DNA from: Carya illinoinensis
Taxonomy: Eukaryota; Streptophyta; Magnoliopsida; Fagales; Juglandaceae
Length of the DNA stretch: 64,000 bases
Direction of reading: 5' to 3'
Assembly: GCF_018687715.1 (NCBI RefSeq)
Contig: NC_056764.1
Coordinates: 9,490,501-9,554,500, forward strand
Shown here: piece after piece, positions 32,460 through 44,471 of the stretch
Layout of the letters: each line of letters begins with the position of its first letter
Numbering within the stretch: the stretch's first letter is position 1
Made by a program: the position numbers and the translations under genes
Notes under the pieces: generated by a model
Database searches by the model: none
What the model was told of the DNA's origin: nothing
What the model saw: the letters and a program-made list of their open reading frames with translations, nothing else

Positions 32460-33600
32460 AATTGTCAACCTAGCATGGAGCATAACCATAAGGAACCAGG
32501 CAAAATCTGAAAAAGATCGGGTTGTGTGGCAATTAGTTGATGAGGTACTAGTGCGAAGCATAGCCTTAAGAAACCAGGTGGGATTTGAAATTGACTGTGT
32601 TGGCTGGCAATTGGTCGCCAAGTTACCAGCTAAGAGTATGGCCCTATGGAACTAGGGGGATCTAGAATTGACTGTGTTGGGTGCGAGGAGGGACCACTGC
32701 ACTTAGGAGAGGTGTTCCCTCCTTTGATCGCTAAGTTTCAAGCGTGGAGTATTGACCTAAGGAACCAGGCGGGATTCGAAATCCACCACGCTAGGTGAAG
32801 ATTGGTCATCGAGGTACTATTGCGGAGCATAGCCCTAAGGAACCAGGCAAGATCTAAAATCAATTGCGCTAGGTGGCGAGGAGGGATTGGGGCACTTAGG
32901 AGTAGGGGTGAAAACTGATGGATTTATGACATATTTAGAACCAACCGATTAAGGGAGAACAAATTGATAGCCACAGTGTTGGCGTGACTCCGGTCAGTTA
33001 GTCAGTTTCCCGTCGATGGCGCCGTGAAGGAGGAGGGAAGTGGTGGGCTATGGGGCTGCATGCAAGAGAGGAGAGAGATTCTAAAGAAAGAAGAAGAATT
33101 GGGAAGAAGAATAAGAGGAAGGGGAGGAGTAGGGTTATTAAACCCTAGATCGAAACAACATTTTTTTATATAATCTTTGGGTGTAAAACAACGTTGTTTC
33201 ACTCACTTACGGTATCACTTTATATACGAATAATATATATTATCAACTAGTTTTGCGGTTTGAACCAGGTGCACATTGGGACTGAACTGGCTTACGTCGG
33301 TTTCAACATTTTCCTACCACTAAACGATCGGTTCTCTATCAGTTTTAGCTGGTTCCAGATTCCAACAATCGGTTCATGTCAGTGACGACCTGTTTGGTTG
33401 GTTTATGTACAACCCTACTTAGAATAGGTGTTTCCTCTTTTGAACATCGAGATTTGAGTACAAAGCATCAACATGAGGAACCATGTGAGATTTGAAATCG
33501 ACCACACTGGATGACGATTGCTCACTAAGGTACTAATGCAAAGCATAGCATTGACCTTAGGAACTAGGTGGAATTTGAAAACCGGTTTCCAGGCCGGGTA
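32460..33600. repeat. Degenerate tandem repeat, interrupted by an insertion
   Basis: Repeated units of GCATAGCCCTAAGGAACCAG, then GGGATTTGAAATCGAC and TGGTCACCGAGGTACTA, occur at least five times before 32894 and again after 33422. A longer variant includes GAGGAGGGA, GGGCACTTAGGA and GGTGTTCCCTCC. Base composition differs from the flanks. It probably belongs to the interior of the preceding LTR element. Confidence 0.7.
32900..33416. mobile_element. Insertion splitting the tandem repeat, ACTTAG flanks
   Basis: The sequence from GAGTAGGGGTGAAAACTGAT to TTTATGTACAACCCT is absent from the sister repeat unit near 32695-32720 (CACTTAGGAGAGGTGTTCCC). ACTTAG occurs on both sides (32894-32899, 33417-33422). 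The ends include AGTAGGGGTG / CAACCCTACT, which are inverted if the boundary is shifted a few bases. The interior has no recognised coding sequence. It is a non-autonomous DNA element or retroposon of unknown class. Confidence 0.6.
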
Positions 33601-34066
33601 TACCCGAGTACCCGGTTTGGAACCCGGTTAAATAGTCTTACTTCGAATACTGCTATAAGCCAATTAAGCATTTGTATGCCTATAATTATGAAAGGCACAC
33701 CACACCCATATATCCATGATGCATACAATTAGTTTATGTGTGTGCTTGAAATTCGATTCCCATTGTTCTACCAGTAAGAAGAGCAATCATGCACTCCAAT
33801 TAGAGACCGACTGCATTGCTGCTAATTGTTCCCTTTTGGCCGATTGTTTGGGATTCCATAATTTAGTTAATTCCACTGCTGGGAAGACTATGCCATCTTC
33901 ATCTCCCCAAAAAATCTCAAATATTGTTACATATTTTCAATCATTAAAGATGTGTTGTTTTACTTTCAAACATATGACATACAAAACTATCATCTATTCA
34001 TGACCAAAATCTTTTTTACTTCTTTAAATGTTTTTTTAGAAAACATAAAGAAATTTATAAAGTAGA
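33601..34066. other. Spacer before the Copia element
   Basis: Mixed-composition spacer with no recognised gene. The 95-residue open frame starting at 33716 has no family resemblance I can name. Confidence 0.45.
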
Positions 34067-34286
34067 TGATAAGAACTCGATCAAGTGAGGGAGGAACTTG
34101 AAAAACAGAGGAAAAGAAGAGAATTCTGAATTGCATTAATGAAAGAAGTGCTTTTACAAGTCTGCTATGGAACTCTATTTATAGTAAAATAACAGATTTA
34201 ACTAACTATGACATATTGACTATTTTAGCCTTTTCTTCTTTGGATTTTAACTCCATATTTTCAATATGTGATGCAATACTCCAACA
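34067..34286 (-). repeat. Copia 3' LTR (element orientation)
   Basis: 220 bases with TG...CA ends, differing from its partner at two sites (G/A near 34164 and C/A near 34237). Confidence 0.93.
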
Positions 34287-34309
34287 CCCCCCCTCAAGAT
34301 GAACATGAA

Positions 34310-37300
34310 TGTTAATAATGTTCATCTTGCGAAGAGTATGGTGAAAAGGCAATGATCCAAGTGGCTTTGTGAAAATATCTGCCAATTGCAGCCGAGAGGG
34401 AATATAGAATAACTTGATGAGCTTTTCCTGCAGCTTCTCTCGAACTAAATGGCAATCAATTTGTATGTGTTTGGTTCTTTAATGTTGGACTGGGTTTGTG
34501 GCAATGGACATAGCAGATTTGCTGTCTGTATATAAGAGGGTTGGTTGAGAGTGGTCAATCTGTAAGTCTTGTAGTGCATGGAGTAACCACTGTATTTCAC
34601 AAGTTGTAGTTGCAAGAGCCCTGTACTCAGCTTCAGCAGAGGATCGACTAATAGTGGCTTACTTCTTAGACTTCCATGAGATCAAAGAGTTTCCCAAGAA
34701 CACTGCAAAACCTGTTATGCTTTTCCTAGTATCAATGCAGCCTGCCCAGTCACTGTCTGAGAAGGCTTTCAACTTAAGTTCTGAAGATGAAGGGAAGAGT
34801 AAACCCTGTCCAGGTGTGGCCTTTAAGTATCTAAGTACCCTTATTGCTGCTTTGTGATGATTGACTGTTGGTTTAGCTAGAAATTGGCTCAACACTTGAA
34901 CAGAATATGCAATATCTGGTCTGGTAATTGTTAAGTATAACAATCTGCCAACCAGTTTTCTATAAGATGATGGATCTTCATATGGTTCTAAATCATCAAT
35001 AGCTAGTTTGAGATTGGATTCCATAGGAAATGCTGTAGGTTTGGAACCAATGAGGCTAGTATCTTGTAGAATATCCAGTGTATATTTTCGTTGGCAAAGA
35101 GAGATCCCAGTGTGAGATCTTGCTACCTCTAGTCCAAGAAAATATTTTAATGGCCCCAAGTCTTTGATTGTAAACTGTTCATCCAGAAACTTCTTCAATA
35201 GTTCAATATCTTATAAACTATCACTGGCTAACAATACATCATCAACATACACTATCAATGCCATAAATGATGTTGCTGACTTTTTGATGAATAATGAACA
35301 ATCAGATTTACCTTGAGAGAAGCCATAGCTGATGAGAGAGTTAGATAGTTTTTCAAACCACTGTCTAGAGGCTTGTTTAAGACCATAAAGACTTTTTTGA
35401 AAGTTTACAAACTTTGTTGTTCTGATTTGGCAGACCAGGAGGCAAATCCATGTAGACCTCTTCATGTAGTTCACCATGTAAAAACGCATTGTTCACATCT
35501 AACTGATGAATATGCCAATTCTTAATGGCAACAACAGCAAGTAGAAGTCTAATAGAAGTAATCTTAGCAATAGGTGAGAAAGCGTCAAAGAAATCTAGAC
35601 CTTCTTGTTGAGTGTAACCTTTTGCCACTAATCTTGCCTTATGTTTCTCTATAGTTCCATCAGCTTTGTATTTGATTTTGAACACCCATTTACAACCAAT
35701 GGTTTGTTTATGTTTAGGTAAAGTAACAAGGTCCCATGTTTTGTTTAATTCTAAAGCATTAAGTTCATTTTGCATAGCTTTTTGCCATTCTGGAAATTGA
35801 GCAGCCTGTTTATATGTTTTGGGCTCTAATGAAGTTGTGATAGAAGCAAGAAAGGCTTTATGAGATGATGAAAGTCTATTTGCAGAAAGAAAATGAGAGA
35901 TAGAGTAGAAATTACCTTGTTTAGAACCATCAATAGAAGAAATTGAAAGAGCTGCATTTGAAGAAACTTGGCTACAATAATCATCCTGCAGAAAATGAGG
36001 TGCTTGTCTAAGTCGAGTTGATTTTCTGAGTTGTGGAGGATTGTTTGAAATATGATTGTTCTGAGATATAGAAGAAATTTGATGATCATCATTGTGATCA
36101 TCATTAATATGTGGATGACTCATCTGTGAAGTTGATAATACAGGTGGATTAGCAACTGGATTACTATGGAAAGTATCATAACTGTATGAATTTGCTGATG
36201 GAGGAAATAGAAATGTGTGATTTTGAGGATTAGATGGTATAGCTGTAAAAGGAAGAATGTTTTCATGAAATATAACATTTCTAGAGATGAAAACTTTCTT
36301 AGTATGGAGATCCATTATTTTGTAGCCTTTTATATCAAAGGGATACCCAAGAAATACGCACTTGACAGCTCTAGGATCAAATTTTTGTCTATGATTTTGA
36401 AGTGTTGAAGCAAAGCAAAGACAACCAAATATTTTTAGATGAGTAAGTTTTGGTGTTTTATTAAAAAGCATTTCATAGGGAGTTTTGTTTTTAAGAAGAG
36501 GAGTGGGGATCCTATTAATTATATGAGCTGCTGTGAGAACACAGTCACTCCAAAAAGATAATGGAATATTGGCTTGAAACATTAAAGCCCTAGCTATACT
36601 AAGCAAGTGTTGATGTTTTCTTTCTACTAGGCCATTTTGCTGTGGGGTTTCTACACAACTTCTTTGGTGTAAAATTCCATTTTCATGATAAAAATCTGTT
36701 AGTAGGAACTCGGGTCCATTGTCTGATCTTATTATTTTGACAGCAACATCAAACTGAGTTGTAATCATTTTGCAGAAACCTTTAAGTAGGAATGGAACTT
36801 CAGATTTTGTTTTAAGCATATAAACCCAAGTACAACGTGTAAAATCATCAACAATTGTTAAAAAATACTTATAGCCTGAATAAGAAATGGTTCCAAAAGG
36901 ACCCCATATGTCACAGTGAATCAAATCAAACATTTTATTAGATTTGCTATGTGATACAGGAAATGACAGTTTTCTTTGCTTTGCTAAGGGACAAATATCA
37001 CATACATTTTGACAATCCATAGAGATAGAAGGATCAAGATGTTTAAGAGAAGAAAGTCTAGAAAGAGATACATGGCCTGATCTGTAATGCCATAAGTCCA
37101 AGGATTTTTGAGATGTAGCAGAAAAATGAGTTGGATTAGCATGGGAATTTTCAGAGGCAGAATTGAAGTAATATAAACCTTGTTTCTCAAATGCAATCCC
37201 AATCATCTTCTTCATTGATTGGTCCTGTAAAAGGCAATGAGTACGAAAGAAAGACAAAGAAATATTAGAATCTTTGGTTAGCTTAGAAATAGACAAAAGG

Positions 37301-38685
37301 TTAAAGGTAAAAGATGGTACACATAAGACATTTTGCAAGAAAAGATTGGTATAAATGCAAAGTGTTCCTATGTGTGTTGTTGGTATAACTTGTCCATTGG
37401 GTAAATTGACAGATATATTTATTGGTTTAGGAGGAAAGCAATAGAATGAGGGTGAACAGATCATGTGATCTGTTGCACCAGTGTCTAATATCCAAGAACA
37501 ATTAGTTTTTCAATGGTAGAAACTGAATTGCAAGAAGAATTACCAAAAAATTGAGAGGAAGTAACAAGATTGCAAGATGATAAATTCTGGGTGTTTGAGG
37601 GGATTTGAGATGACTGAGATGACTGAGAGGAATTGGCAATAGCTAGCAGCTTATTGAAATCTTCAGAACTCAAAGAAACCATGTGAGACTCATTATTGTT
37701 TTGTTTACAGACATCAGTAGTTGTAATTGCAGCATGAGCAGCAGAATAAATTCTCTTTCCTTTCGGTCCAGTCCACCCAGGAGGGTATCCATGAAGCTGG
37801 AAGCATTTATCCACTGTGTGTCCATTGTATTCACAATGTGTACAATGAAGAATAGACTTCTTGGATTTTTCTTTGGAAAATCTATACTAATTTGCTGCAG
37901 AAGTTGACTGTTTAACCATCAATGCATGAGTTTCAATAGAAACTAAGTTGGTTAGCTGTCTTTGGCTCTCTTCTTTGAGCAACAAACAAAAGACCTTGGC
38001 CATAGGTGGTAATGGGATTGAAAGAAGCAACTGACTTCTTATGGATGCAAAAGAATCATTTAAACCAACCAGAAACTTTAGACACATAGTCTGATTGTTG
38101 CCTTTGTAGTAAAAAAGAGAAAAGATCACATGTACAACTTGACATTTTTCCACAAGTACATGTTGGAAAAGGACGAAAGCTTACATATTCATCCCATAAT
38201 GTTTTAAAAGCACTGAAATACTCAGTGACAGATGAAGAACCTTGGTTGATGCAACTCAAAGATTTTTCAAGGTGAAAAACCCTTAGTCCATCACTTCTTA
38301 AGTATCTAGTCTTCAATTCATTCCAAAGATCAAGAGATGAATTTACATATAGCAAACTGTTTCGAATATCGTTGGAAATTGAGTTTATAAGCCAAGAAAG
38401 TACCAAGTTATTTGCCCTTAACCAAGCTGTGTGAAGAACAGATTCAAAAAAATGTGGAGGTCGAATTGTACCATCGACGAATGCCACTTTGTTCTTGACA
38501 GATAAAGCAATGGTAATGGATCTGCTCCAAGCAACATAGTTATCTCCAGTAAAGATCTCTGAGACAAGAAGGGCACCAGGGTTATCACTAGGGTGCAGAT
38601 AGTATGGACTTGATGAAAGGTCTGATGGATTTATGCTTGGGACAGAATCAACAGAAGTTTCATAACCCATTTCAAGAAAGATCAA
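34310..38685 (-). pseudogene. Copia gag-pol polyprotein, broken
   Basis: Gag begins near 38685 (SEIFTGDNYVAWSRSITIAL region) and includes a zinc knuckle CTHCEYNGHTVDKC near 37840. Protease has DTGATDH at about 37465-37485. Integrase has HYRSGH and CDIC, then the acidic triad HCDIW, RSDNG and VERK. Reverse transcriptase has [24 protein letters not shown] and YVDDVLL (about 35240). RNase H has SDSDWAG and SSAEAEYRA, ending near 34310. Breaks: frameshifts near 38100, near 37500 and near 35400-35480, and in-frame stops near 37887, 35211, 34659 and 34480. It is dead as an enzyme source but each domain is well preserved, consistent with recent insertion. Confidence 0.92.
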
Positions 38686-38893
38686 GAAGCACGATCTTGG
38701 AGTGTGTAATGTAGAAAAATCACTACAAATTCTTGAGGAATCTGTAATGCAGAAAGATCACTACAAATTTTCTGAGAAATCTGTAATGCAGAGAAGAAAA
38801 ATCACTACAGAGAACAAAGTGTAATGAAAAGAGAAGAAAGAAGATGAATCGAATCCTAGAAGAGAAAGGTGCGGAATTTCTAATCTGATACCA

Positions 38894-39113
38894 TGATAAG
38901 AACTCGATCAAGTGAGGGAGGAACTTGAAAAACAGAGGAAAAGAAGAGAATTCTGAATTGCATTAATGAAAGAAGTGCTTTTACAAGTCTACTATGGAAC
39001 TCTATTTATAGTAAAATAACAGATTTAACTAACTATGACATATTGACTATTTTAGCATTTTCTTCTTTGGATTTTAACTCCATATTTTCAATATGTGATG
39101 CAATACTCCAACA
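38894..39113 (-). repeat. Copia 5' LTR (element orientation)
   Basis: 220-base partner of 34067-34286. The primer-binding site lies immediately inside it at 38884-38893. Confidence 0.93.
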
Positions 39114-39488
39114 GTAGAAAATCTCTCACATGTTTTATCTATCTAAACACATTCTTAATTAATACTCCTTACAACTTTCACAAAATCTTATAAATTAAAT
39201 TTCCTTCAAATATATATTTTCCATCCAAACGAAAAACTTTGGGTATCTAAACATGCAGTAATGAAGAGGTGAGAACTAGCCTAGGCCTTAACTGGGCTGG
39301 ACTTAAATACTTGCTTAAATGAGGTAGGAATATGAATGCTAGGGCCTATAAATCATTTCAATATGGATGCAGTATCGGCAGCGCCCTCACAAGCAGTACT
39401 TACTTCAGGCTTGACCCACAGAGAAAATGGCCACCGAAGCCCAATCCAATATAAGATAATTGGACTGCTAAATGATACCTAACAAGTG

Positions 39489-39489
39489 T

Positions 39490-39571
<82 letters not shown>
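39489..39571. repeat. Compound (TA)n(GA)n microsatellite
   Basis: About 28 bases of TA followed by about 53 bases of GA. Very likely length-polymorphic. Confidence 0.92.
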
Positions 39572-39577
<6 letters not shown>

Positions 39578-40004
39578 TGTTAGTATGACTCTCAAATGTG
39601 TCTACTCATATATTTTAATTTTTTTTATTTTTTCTTAATGGTTGATGATGTTTAAAAAAATACTTAAAGGAAAAAAAAATCATTTGCACTGTGTGCATAT
39701 TTAGCATGCACATTTAGTGTACACCCTAACATTGTCCATGTGTATATATATTATATAAATAGCATTGTTATGTGACAAAAGTCTAGTTACTTTTGTAAGA
39801 TGAAAAATATATCATTTTCAAAAGGAAAATTCTATAATCCACAATATCATCCTACTTTCATCCCGCTAAATAAGTGACACATTTATCACCTCATTTATTG
39901 GCTGATACATTACATTTATCATCCAATAAATAATGTGATAAATGTGTCACATTTTACTTAGTATGATAAAAGTATGAAGATAGTGTGGTATATAACATTA
40001 CTAT

Positions 40005-40580
40005 TTTATTTTAGAATTTGAAAATTTTGAATTACTTTTTGTGTTTTGTTTGGAAGTTTGAAAAAGTTGTAATGATTAGTTTGAAGGTGTTTAAGTGATA
40101 TTTGAGAAGGAAATAAGGTGAGATGAGATGAGATGATATGAGATGAAATTTTTTTATAATCTTTTAATTCAAATACACTCTACAATTCAAAAAAAAGATA
40201 GACACATGAACATGTGGGCCGGTTGATCAACGGCATTAAAGGGTAGTTTAGAAATAATTTTTATCTTATTTCATCACATCTTATCTAATATCATTTTACC
40301 TCATTTCCTTCTTAAATATCACTCAAAAAATTTTTAAACTAATCATTACAACTTTTCCAAACTTCTAAATAAAATACAAAAAGTAATTCAAAATTTTCAA
40401 ATTTCAAAATAAAAATAATATTAAAACATTATATTCTAACAATATTTTAACTTTATAATATTTTTTATTCAACATTTTCTATCTCCTTTCCTAAAACTCA
40501 ATAAATACTTAACTCAAACTATCTTACTACTAATCATTCATAAAATTTTCATCTCATCTCATATCATTCTCCAAGCATCT
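40005..40580. mobile_element. Inverted-repeat MITE cluster (hairpin-forming)
   Basis: The arm 40005-40160 (TTGAAAATTTTGAATTACTT, then GTTGTAATGATTAGTTTGAA, then GATATTTGAGAAGGAAATAA) is matched as reverse complement by 40250-40410. The spacer is about 90 bases. The right portion continues to CATCTCATATCATTCTCCAA at about 40570. The ATGAGATGAGATGA motif ties it to the window's main MITE family. Two copies have apparently inserted in opposite directions. Confidence 0.6.
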
Positions 40581-40820
40581 CCTAAATGCTACCATGGAAA
40601 AGATCATTTAATATTGCGCGCAAAATTCTTACTCATTAGTTAAAAGAATGAAATTGGCTAATACCATAATACAACATTTAATTAATGTAATAGCGTCCAC
40701 ATGATCTGTCTTATCTCTTTTAAAAGTTGTGGAAAATTATAATCCTTCCGTAAGCCCAGTAGCTAGGCAGACCACACGTTTTGATACATTTTTTCACTAT
40801 AATCTATGATTCCATCTGTC

Positions 40821-40852
<32 letters not shown>

Positions 40853-43800
40853 TAAACATAGATAATATAATATAATTTTTTAGTTTACGACATAATTAAG
40901 CTAGCTATAGATACAATAGGATGACGTGTTAACAATGGCTCGTGAGCTTCCAAATGGCGGACGTGGAGAGCTGGATATTGGTGCCGCGTTGGCATACCCG
41001 GACGTTTTAGATGAGCAAGCTAGACATCCTCTCTGTCAATTAATGGTTCATCGGAGTTGCAGGGCTTCCTTGGCTTCCATGGTACTACGTACTGGCCAAA
41101 TATGGATAGAGACTAACAAGATATACGACAGATTAACGCGTGCACGGTTACGTACGCAAAAAGTAACGCTACAAACAATAACCTCATTTCATTTTTATTT
41201 CATGATTACGCTAGAATTTGGGTATGCATATATATCCGGGAGCCCCTAAGCAAAGGCCACATATCCATTGCTTGTGAGATCCGAACATCAAACTTGGCAC
41301 ATCTCGATTAATTAGACAGATGGAACGTCGAAGTTGCTCTCAGCGTAAATGGGGTTCAGTTCCAGGGGAGTGATCGGCATCCACAGGAGTTTATGATATG
41401 ATTTTGTGTAAACCTAAGTTTGCGCTTATGCTACCTGTTTGAAGAAATGACCGCATGATTTTTTGCAAGACTTTGTTTGGGTTGTAAGGTAGTTCGAAGG
41501 AGTTTTTGCCAGGCTTGGAAAACATATTTATGCTTTGTTTGGTAACCCAAAATATAACGTCGTTACCAAACTGTAAACATGCAAGGCTTTGTTTGCTGAC
41601 TCTTTGGACCGGATAAGGTGAACATCAATGGTTACACCCTCCAATAGAATACAACTAGGTCATGTTTATTTCTTTATTACAATAGATCCAAATTAATATA
41701 GCTTGAACAAGCTGAGAACCTTTTTCTCTCAAGCTCCACAGGCGGTTTTCCTCTCTACCTAAGAAACCAAGATCCCTTCGTCTCAACCCAAAAGGGGATG
41801 GAGCTTTTGCTCCTCCCTCCCTCCTCCCCTTTGCCTGTCTAGCAATACGGTTTATTTTGTAAAAGTTTTTTTTTTTTAGTTTTTCATCCATATCAAGGAG
41901 AAGTGTCAATCTACTGCCTTCTGGCCCTCATCCACTACCACGCACCTCACTGCAGACCCCCTTAGTTGCCGATCTATCTTGCTACAAAAACAGAACGCCA
42001 ATTGGAGTGGCACGTGAGCCACACACATGGCTCAAAACCGTTCATGGGTCTCACTAGCCTCTGCACCAAGGGGACCTTGTGCCGCCAGGTGTGACATTTT
42101 CGAAGCTAACGACCTCGAATCCTTCGGACTAGACTATTCCTCTCTCTCCTAGTGCGGCGCATGGCTCCCATGCACCACCACTGTCCCCAACGGTTATCTA
42201 CCGAGGAATTGGTGCATCTCCAGTTTGTAATTTTCCTATATTTTTGCTTCTCCTAACAAGAGATCGTGGAAAATAGGTAGTGAAAGTCTCCGACAACCAG
42301 TCCAGACTAGCAAAATACAGTACACAACTCTCCACTACAACTTCTAGTCGCAGGCTTATAGTCTGTTTTTGGATTGTACCAAAACTGCTCCATGCTTTCC
42401 TTGTGGGAAATGGGTGGAGGTCAAGTCATTGACCCCAAATCCCTCATTTTTTTTACTTTTTTCTTGTGTTGTATTTGTTTGTTTGTGATGAATGTTAGGG
42501 CCTCTCACCCTATTGACTATTATATTTTGTAACTTTTAATTTTATCTATAAAATGCTTACTTAGGAAAAAAAGAAGAAGAAAAAGAAAACACCCAAATTA
42601 ATATAGTGGAATCCCATCTCAAGCCCCTCTTGGCTCTCAAATGCCCACTCGATCTCTCTCCAAGCCGAAACATAAAAACCTTAACTCCAACCTGAGGGAT
42701 TCTTAGAAATCATGCATTATCATAGAGATATCTGGATTCAAGACCTTGCCAAATAGATCTTAACACCCCCATGTAAGGGTTGAGTTTTAAATTAAAAACT
42801 CAATTAGTAACAAAAATAGAAGGATCAAGGAAAAATAAAAAAGAATTGAACTAACTATATATATACTAAGAAGCCAGAAGAGATCGGGGGAAAGGGAGAA
42901 TAATACTTATACATGTAGATGTCACAACCAGGGACCAATCGGCGCTTGTAGAGGGAGCAAGACCTTAAGAAGTGAGCCAAAGTGGCCTCTACAAAATGGG
43001 TCGAACTCCGTCTGAGGTTTATTGGAGAGACAATGGTCAGAAACTGCTAATGGTCTAGCCCGCCACCTGGTTGTCTCTGGAAGTTTGAGGGTTTTTCATG
43101 ATTGGTCAATAGTAAAGAAGCGATCGAAGCACCATCAATGGCGCCGGTGTTTAGATCGAAGGTAATCTTTTTCATGCTCGTCGAGTGGCAACTAGATTAG
43201 AGAGAGGAAAGGAAAATGGACTTAATAATTTGCATGTGGGTCTACAGTAAGTATAATAGAATCATGATGTGTCACCCTTCCATTGGAGGGTGTAAAACTC
43301 TCAAAGACACCACATCCAGTTTGAAGATTTTATCTTTCCTATTTTGTTGATCCATTCTTGGTTCAGTGCCTGTAATTTTGTGATTGGATTGTTCTTGTGT
43401 ATTCAAAGAGGAAGTTGATACCACTAGTTTGGCTGAAATTGTGAGTTGTCGGGTGGTTTCCAAGAGTTGATTTCATGTTTTGGTATTGGTAGGAGCAACT
43501 GAACCAAATCAGGGGTTTGGATTGAGGATCTGATTTAATTTTGTGCTTTAATTTTGTGTTTAAAGAGAGCAATAAGATAGGCATATTGCAGCCACAAGGG
43601 TTAGAGATTAAGGTAAATGTAGATTAGTTCATTGCAAATTAAAGATTTGAAGTTTTAACCTTTTTGTTTCCTTCAAATTCCTTTTATATTTGAGTAATTC
43701 CATATAATGTGGTGTTATTACTAAATTTATCTTCTTAAATAGGAATGCATGATGTGTTTTAAGATCACTTAGAACTTGCAATAATTTCATGGAAAGTGGT

Positions 43801-44433
43801 AGGGGACAGGAAAAAGAGGGAGAAGAGTAGGGACACACACATAAATTGTACTCTTCATTAATATAGTGTTCATCAATTTATGTGCGTCGGTGCTCTTCTC
43901 CCTTCTTTTTGTCCGTTCCCCTGGCAAGACTCCTCCATTCATATATGATTATCTCTAACTTGCAATATATCCCTATCAAAAAGATGCTTTAATTCTATTT
44001 GTCATTTTCGATCAAACTCATGTCATCATCATTTTAAGACATTAATACATAAGTAAAGCTATCCATGCTCTCCTCGTATAAATGCTAGGAATTGTCGCAG
44101 ATGAACCCAAACATGGAATATCATGTATTTTCCATGCATTTAAAATATTTTACGAGCAATTAATGCTTCCGACCATTTTCATATATATGAATGGTGAATC
44201 GTGTTGTAATTTACATGATCTATTGGACATGTACATGAGCTCTACAATTCGTTAGGATCAAGGAACTTCACAATCTTGTAGAGCTACTTAAATCCTAATA
44301 ATTAATTTTCAAAAGAATAATTCATATATACTTTCCAATTTTAGAGTTTACCAATGCGATATGATGTTGCAAGATTTGTAACTTTTCTTTACTTGATTCA
44401 TAATCTATGTTATAAAAATTGAGATTATAATGC

Positions 44434-44440
<7 letters not shown>
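40581..44440. other. Long gene-poor stretch
   Basis: No gene is supported. A (TA)n(CA)n run lies near 40818-40852. The 107-residue frame at 40926-41249 has ordinary composition but no recognisable motif. A mixed-composition block from about 41640 to 42590 ends in ATAAAATGCTTACTTAGG and an A/G-rich tail, so it may be a retroposed fragment. A (TA)n run at about 44441-44471 abuts the Helitron end. Confidence 0.45.

Positions 44441-44471
<31 letters not shown>

Larger units (their letters stand above)
34067..39113 (-). mobile_element. Copia (Ty1-type) LTR retrotransposon, structurally complete
   Basis: Two 220-bp LTRs (34067-34286 and 38894-39113) differ at two positions by my count. The perfect 5-bp duplication GTAGA flanks it (34062-34066, 39114-39118). 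On the element's strand the LTR runs TGTTGGAGTATTGCATCAC to GAGTTCTTATCA. The primer-binding site TGGTATCAGA (38884-38893, initiator Met-tRNA type) touches the left LTR. A purine tract GAGGGGGGG (34287-34295) precedes the right LTR. The domain order (gag, protease, integrase, reverse transcriptase, RNase H) is that of Copia. The coding region is broken, so this copy is not autonomous. Confidence 0.93.

Noticed and set aside
32460..33600. Second tandem array as a possible spacer-repeat system
   Set aside because: The units are diverged head-to-tail copies without spacers.
40926..41249. 107-residue frame as a gene
   Set aside because: No recognisable domain, no splice context, and it ends in AT-rich sequence. 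It is left as spacer.
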